A stretch of 13,316 nt of DNA from Candidatus Aquidulcis sp. (GTDB lineage: Bacteria; Chloroflexota; Anaerolineae; Anaerolineales; E44-bin32): positions 1-13,316 of the forward strand of contig DYJB01000062.1 of the NCBI GenBank assembly GCA_020723365.1, given 5' to 3'. Below, piece by piece: positions 11,875 to 13,316 of this stretch. Within the stretch, counting starts at the first letter, position 1, and every line of letters begins with the position of its first letter. Made by a program: the position numbers and the translations under genes. The notes under the pieces are model-generated. The model worked only from the letters and a program-made list of their open reading frames with translations, was not told where the DNA came from and searched no databases.

Positions 11875-11888
11875 TGCGGTAACCGCAT
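11874..11888. promoter_or_regulatory. 15-bp palindrome between divergent promoters
   Basis: ATGCGGT-A-ACCGCAT is a perfect 7-1-7 inverted repeat. It touches the -35 of the leftward promoter and lies just upstream of the rightward -35 region. This is the usual place for an operator that controls both directions; the binding protein is unknown. Confidence 0.45.
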
Positions 11889-11917
11889 CCGACGTGGCAG
11901 GAGCGACCCAGGCTTCG

Positions 11918-11923
11918 TATAAT
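11918..11923 (+). promoter_or_regulatory. -10 box of the GT-C-like gene
   Basis: A perfect TATAAT, preceded 17 bp upstream by a poor -35 (TGGCAG, 11895-11900). The leader to ATG 12067 would be about 137 nt with no obvious riboswitch fold. The lack of a good -35 suggests an activator or weak expression. Confidence 0.55.
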
Positions 11924-12066
11924 CGAGGGCGAGCGGCCGCCGAGTCCGGGCTTCTCCACGTGCCCTTTCAGTGCCGGTCGGCCGCCTCACGGATGAGCCC
12001 GTGAGGGGTCCCAATTCGCCGGGGTGTCTCGCTGCCTCCGGATTTCCCGATCACGAGGGGATGCAC

Positions 12067-13316
12067 ATGCGCAACAGTTCGTCTGACTGGAAGCGGGGGG
12101 CCGTCCCCATTGGGTTGATCATCTTGATCGGCGCCCTGGCTTTCCTGCCCTTCGCCGGGCGCCTCGGCTTCTACCGCGACGACTGGTACATGCTCTGGTC
12201 CGCCATCGTGCGCGGCGCCGACAGCATCATCGAGTTGTTCTCGATCGACCGGCCGTTCATGGGCTACACCTACGATCTGACCTACCGCCTGCTGGGGTCC
12301 ACCCCGCTTCCCTGGCAGCTGTATGCCTACGTGCTCAAGACGCTCTCGGCGCTGGCGGTCTATGGAATCGTGCGCCTGGTCTGGCCGGAGCAAGCGCGGG
12401 CGGCGACGGCCGCCGCGCTGCTTTTCCTGATCTACCCCGGTTTCCTGGGCCAGCCCAATGCCGCCACGAAGACGAACCAGCTCCTCAGCCTGACCTGCGG
12501 GCTGAGTTCCATCTGGCTCTCGGGCGTGGCGCTGAGGACGGCGCGGCGGGCCCTGCGCTCTACCTTCGTCGTCCTGGCCGTAACCCTCGGGCTGATCAAC
12601 TTCCTGCTCTACGAGTACATGATCGGCCTGGAAGCCATGCGGTTCGGAGTCCTTTGGCTGCTGGCACAGGACCGCCAGGCGCTGACGCCGCGACCTCGAC
12701 TGCTGCGACTGCTCAAGGACGCCGCCCCCTACCTGATTGCCATCGCGGCCTTCCTGGTCTGGCGGCTGGGGTTCTTTCACAGTGAGCGCGGTGGGACTAA
12801 CCAGTTCATGATCTTGGAAACTTTGACGACGAGCACACGCACCTTCCTGGTTCACGTGGGCCTGCAGTCCGTGCTGGACATTGTCGAGACGGTCGTCTTC
12901 GCCTGGGCGGTGCCGTTTCAACACTACGCCGCGCTGGAGACCTCGCGCCGCGTGGGGATGGCGCTGGCGGCGGGTTTCGCGCTGGCGGCGCTGGCGGTCG
13001 CCGGGGTCGAATGGCAGCGCCGCCAGGGGCCGGTGGACGACGAGAGCGGCGGCCGATCGCGCATGGTCAATGTGGGTGTCCTGGCCGCGATCTCACTGTA
13101 CGCCTCGCTGTTCCCGGTGCTCATCGCCGGGCGCGATGTCAACTTCGACGGCGGCTACGACAAGTACACCCTCCACGCCAGCCCGGCGGCGGCCATCCTG
13201 CTGGCAGTCTTCATCTTCGGGTCGCTGCGCGGGAGGGGGCGGCACGCCCTCCTTGGCGTGCTCATCTTCCTGGGCGTATCCTCAACCGTGCTCAACGCCT
13301 ACCACTGGGAGCGCTT
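12067..13316 (+). CDS. Polytopic membrane protein, GT-C glycosyltransferase-like, incomplete at right edge
   Basis: An open frame runs from ATG 12067 to the window end (416 codons) without a stop. After a short basic N-terminus a TM helix (about 12-30) is followed by GRLGFYRDDWYML, an Asp-Asp (38-39) in the first extracytoplasmic loop. This is the position of the catalytic acidic motif in GT-C polyprenyl-phosphate-sugar transferases (GT39/ArnT/PMT-like). At least eight further hydrophobic segments follow, e.g. AAALLFLIYPGFLGQ, FVVLAVTLGLINFLLYEYMIG, LIAIAAFLVWRLGFF and VLAAISLYASLFPVLIAG. It is therefore a large polytopic enzyme or flippase-like protein; the glycosyltransferase call is moderate, since no family signature beyond the topology and DD motif is visible. 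The start is preferred over ATG 12061 because GAGGGG ends directly before 12061, giving correct spacing only for 12067. Confidence 0.8.
   Translation, partial: MRNSSSDWKRGAVPIGLIILIGALAFLPFAGRLGFYRDDWYMLWSAIVRGADSIIELFSIDRPFMGYTYDLTYRLLGSTPLPWQLYAYVLKTLSALAVYGIVRLVWPEQARAATAAALLFLIYPGFLGQPNAATKTNQLLSLTCGLSSIWLSGVALRTARRALRSTFVVLAVTLGLINFLLYEYMIGLEAMRFGVLWLLAQDRQALTPRPRLLRLLKDAAPYLIAIAAFLVWRLGFFHSERGGTNQFMILETLTTSTRTFLVHVGLQSVLDIVETVVFAWAVPFQHYAALETSRRVGMALAAGFALAALAVAGVEWQRRQGPVDDESGGRSRMVNVGVLAAISLYASLFPVLIAGRDVNFDGGYDKYTLHASPAAAILLAVFIFGSLRGRGRHALLGVLIFLGVSSTVLNAYHWER

Noticed and set aside
11968..12924. 318-codon minus-strand open frame
   Set aside because: It is antisense to the polytopic plus-strand gene at 12067, has a Gln/Arg/Asp/Gly-rich low-complexity translation typical of the opposite strand of GC-rich membrane-protein genes, and no start context.
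1..13316. CRISPR array or prophage genes
   Set aside because: No regularly spaced direct repeats with unique spacers, and no integrase, capsid or lysis genes; the few inverted repeats are isolated.

Overview
The window is GC-rich, densely packed chromosomal DNA from a bacterium. I would guess a Chloroflexota (Anaerolineae-like) lineage. The pointers are a LexA box of the Gram-positive type (GAAC-N4-GTTC), GC-rich codons, a two-domain FHA/PP2C signalling pair, a CtaA-type heme A synthase with cysteines, and several starts placed directly behind a -10 box. The assignment is an inference; no rRNA or other marker gene is present. Nothing indicates phage, plasmid or CRISPR content. This reads as a housekeeping region with a few odd intergenic elements.

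Layout. 1-2118 (minus): the end of a membrane-anchored VWA/FHA protein overlaps by 4 bp the start of a PP2C phosphatase that runs off the left edge; together they look like part of a Ser/Thr phospho-signalling locus. 2238-2411 (plus): a tiny one-TM protein. Two hairpins separate it from a convergent leftward unit, xpt - guaA - polytopic membrane protein (5723 to 2578). Xpt makes XMP from xanthine and GuaA turns XMP into GMP, so two successive salvage steps are encoded 4 bp apart. Divergent from xpt is lexA (5916-6578), whose near-consensus promoter has a LexA box inside the spacer. Convergent to lexA is a SAM methyltransferase (7424-6603).

7524-8212 (plus): tRNA-Pro(UGG), a 110-aa protein of unknown function, tRNA-Gly(UCC) with encoded CCA, and a CAU-anticodon tRNA with an unusual T-loop base. 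A long perfect palindrome sits between the last two tRNAs; a related palindrome forms the 3' end of the methyltransferase gene. 8245-10493 (plus): a DUF1801 protein, a dimethylarginine-dimethylaminohydrolase-like amidinotransferase-fold enzyme, and heme A synthase (ctaA), ending in a strong hairpin. 10494-10714 holds the hairpin and an AT-richer stretch that may be a mobile-element scar. 11801-10715 (minus): a four-TM small protein and a YacP-type NYN nuclease. 12067 to the right edge (plus): a large polytopic GT-C-like membrane protein, incomplete.

Regulatory signals are unusually legible: TTGAC(A/C/G) - 17 bp - TA(C/G/T)A(A/C)T promoters precede lexA, tRNA-Pro and the 11801 gene, with weaker versions before xpt and the methyltransferase. 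I do not see a clear new multi-gene defence or biosynthetic system. The most interesting items are the nested palindromic repeat family, its capture as coding sequence, and the tRNA with C at position 55.
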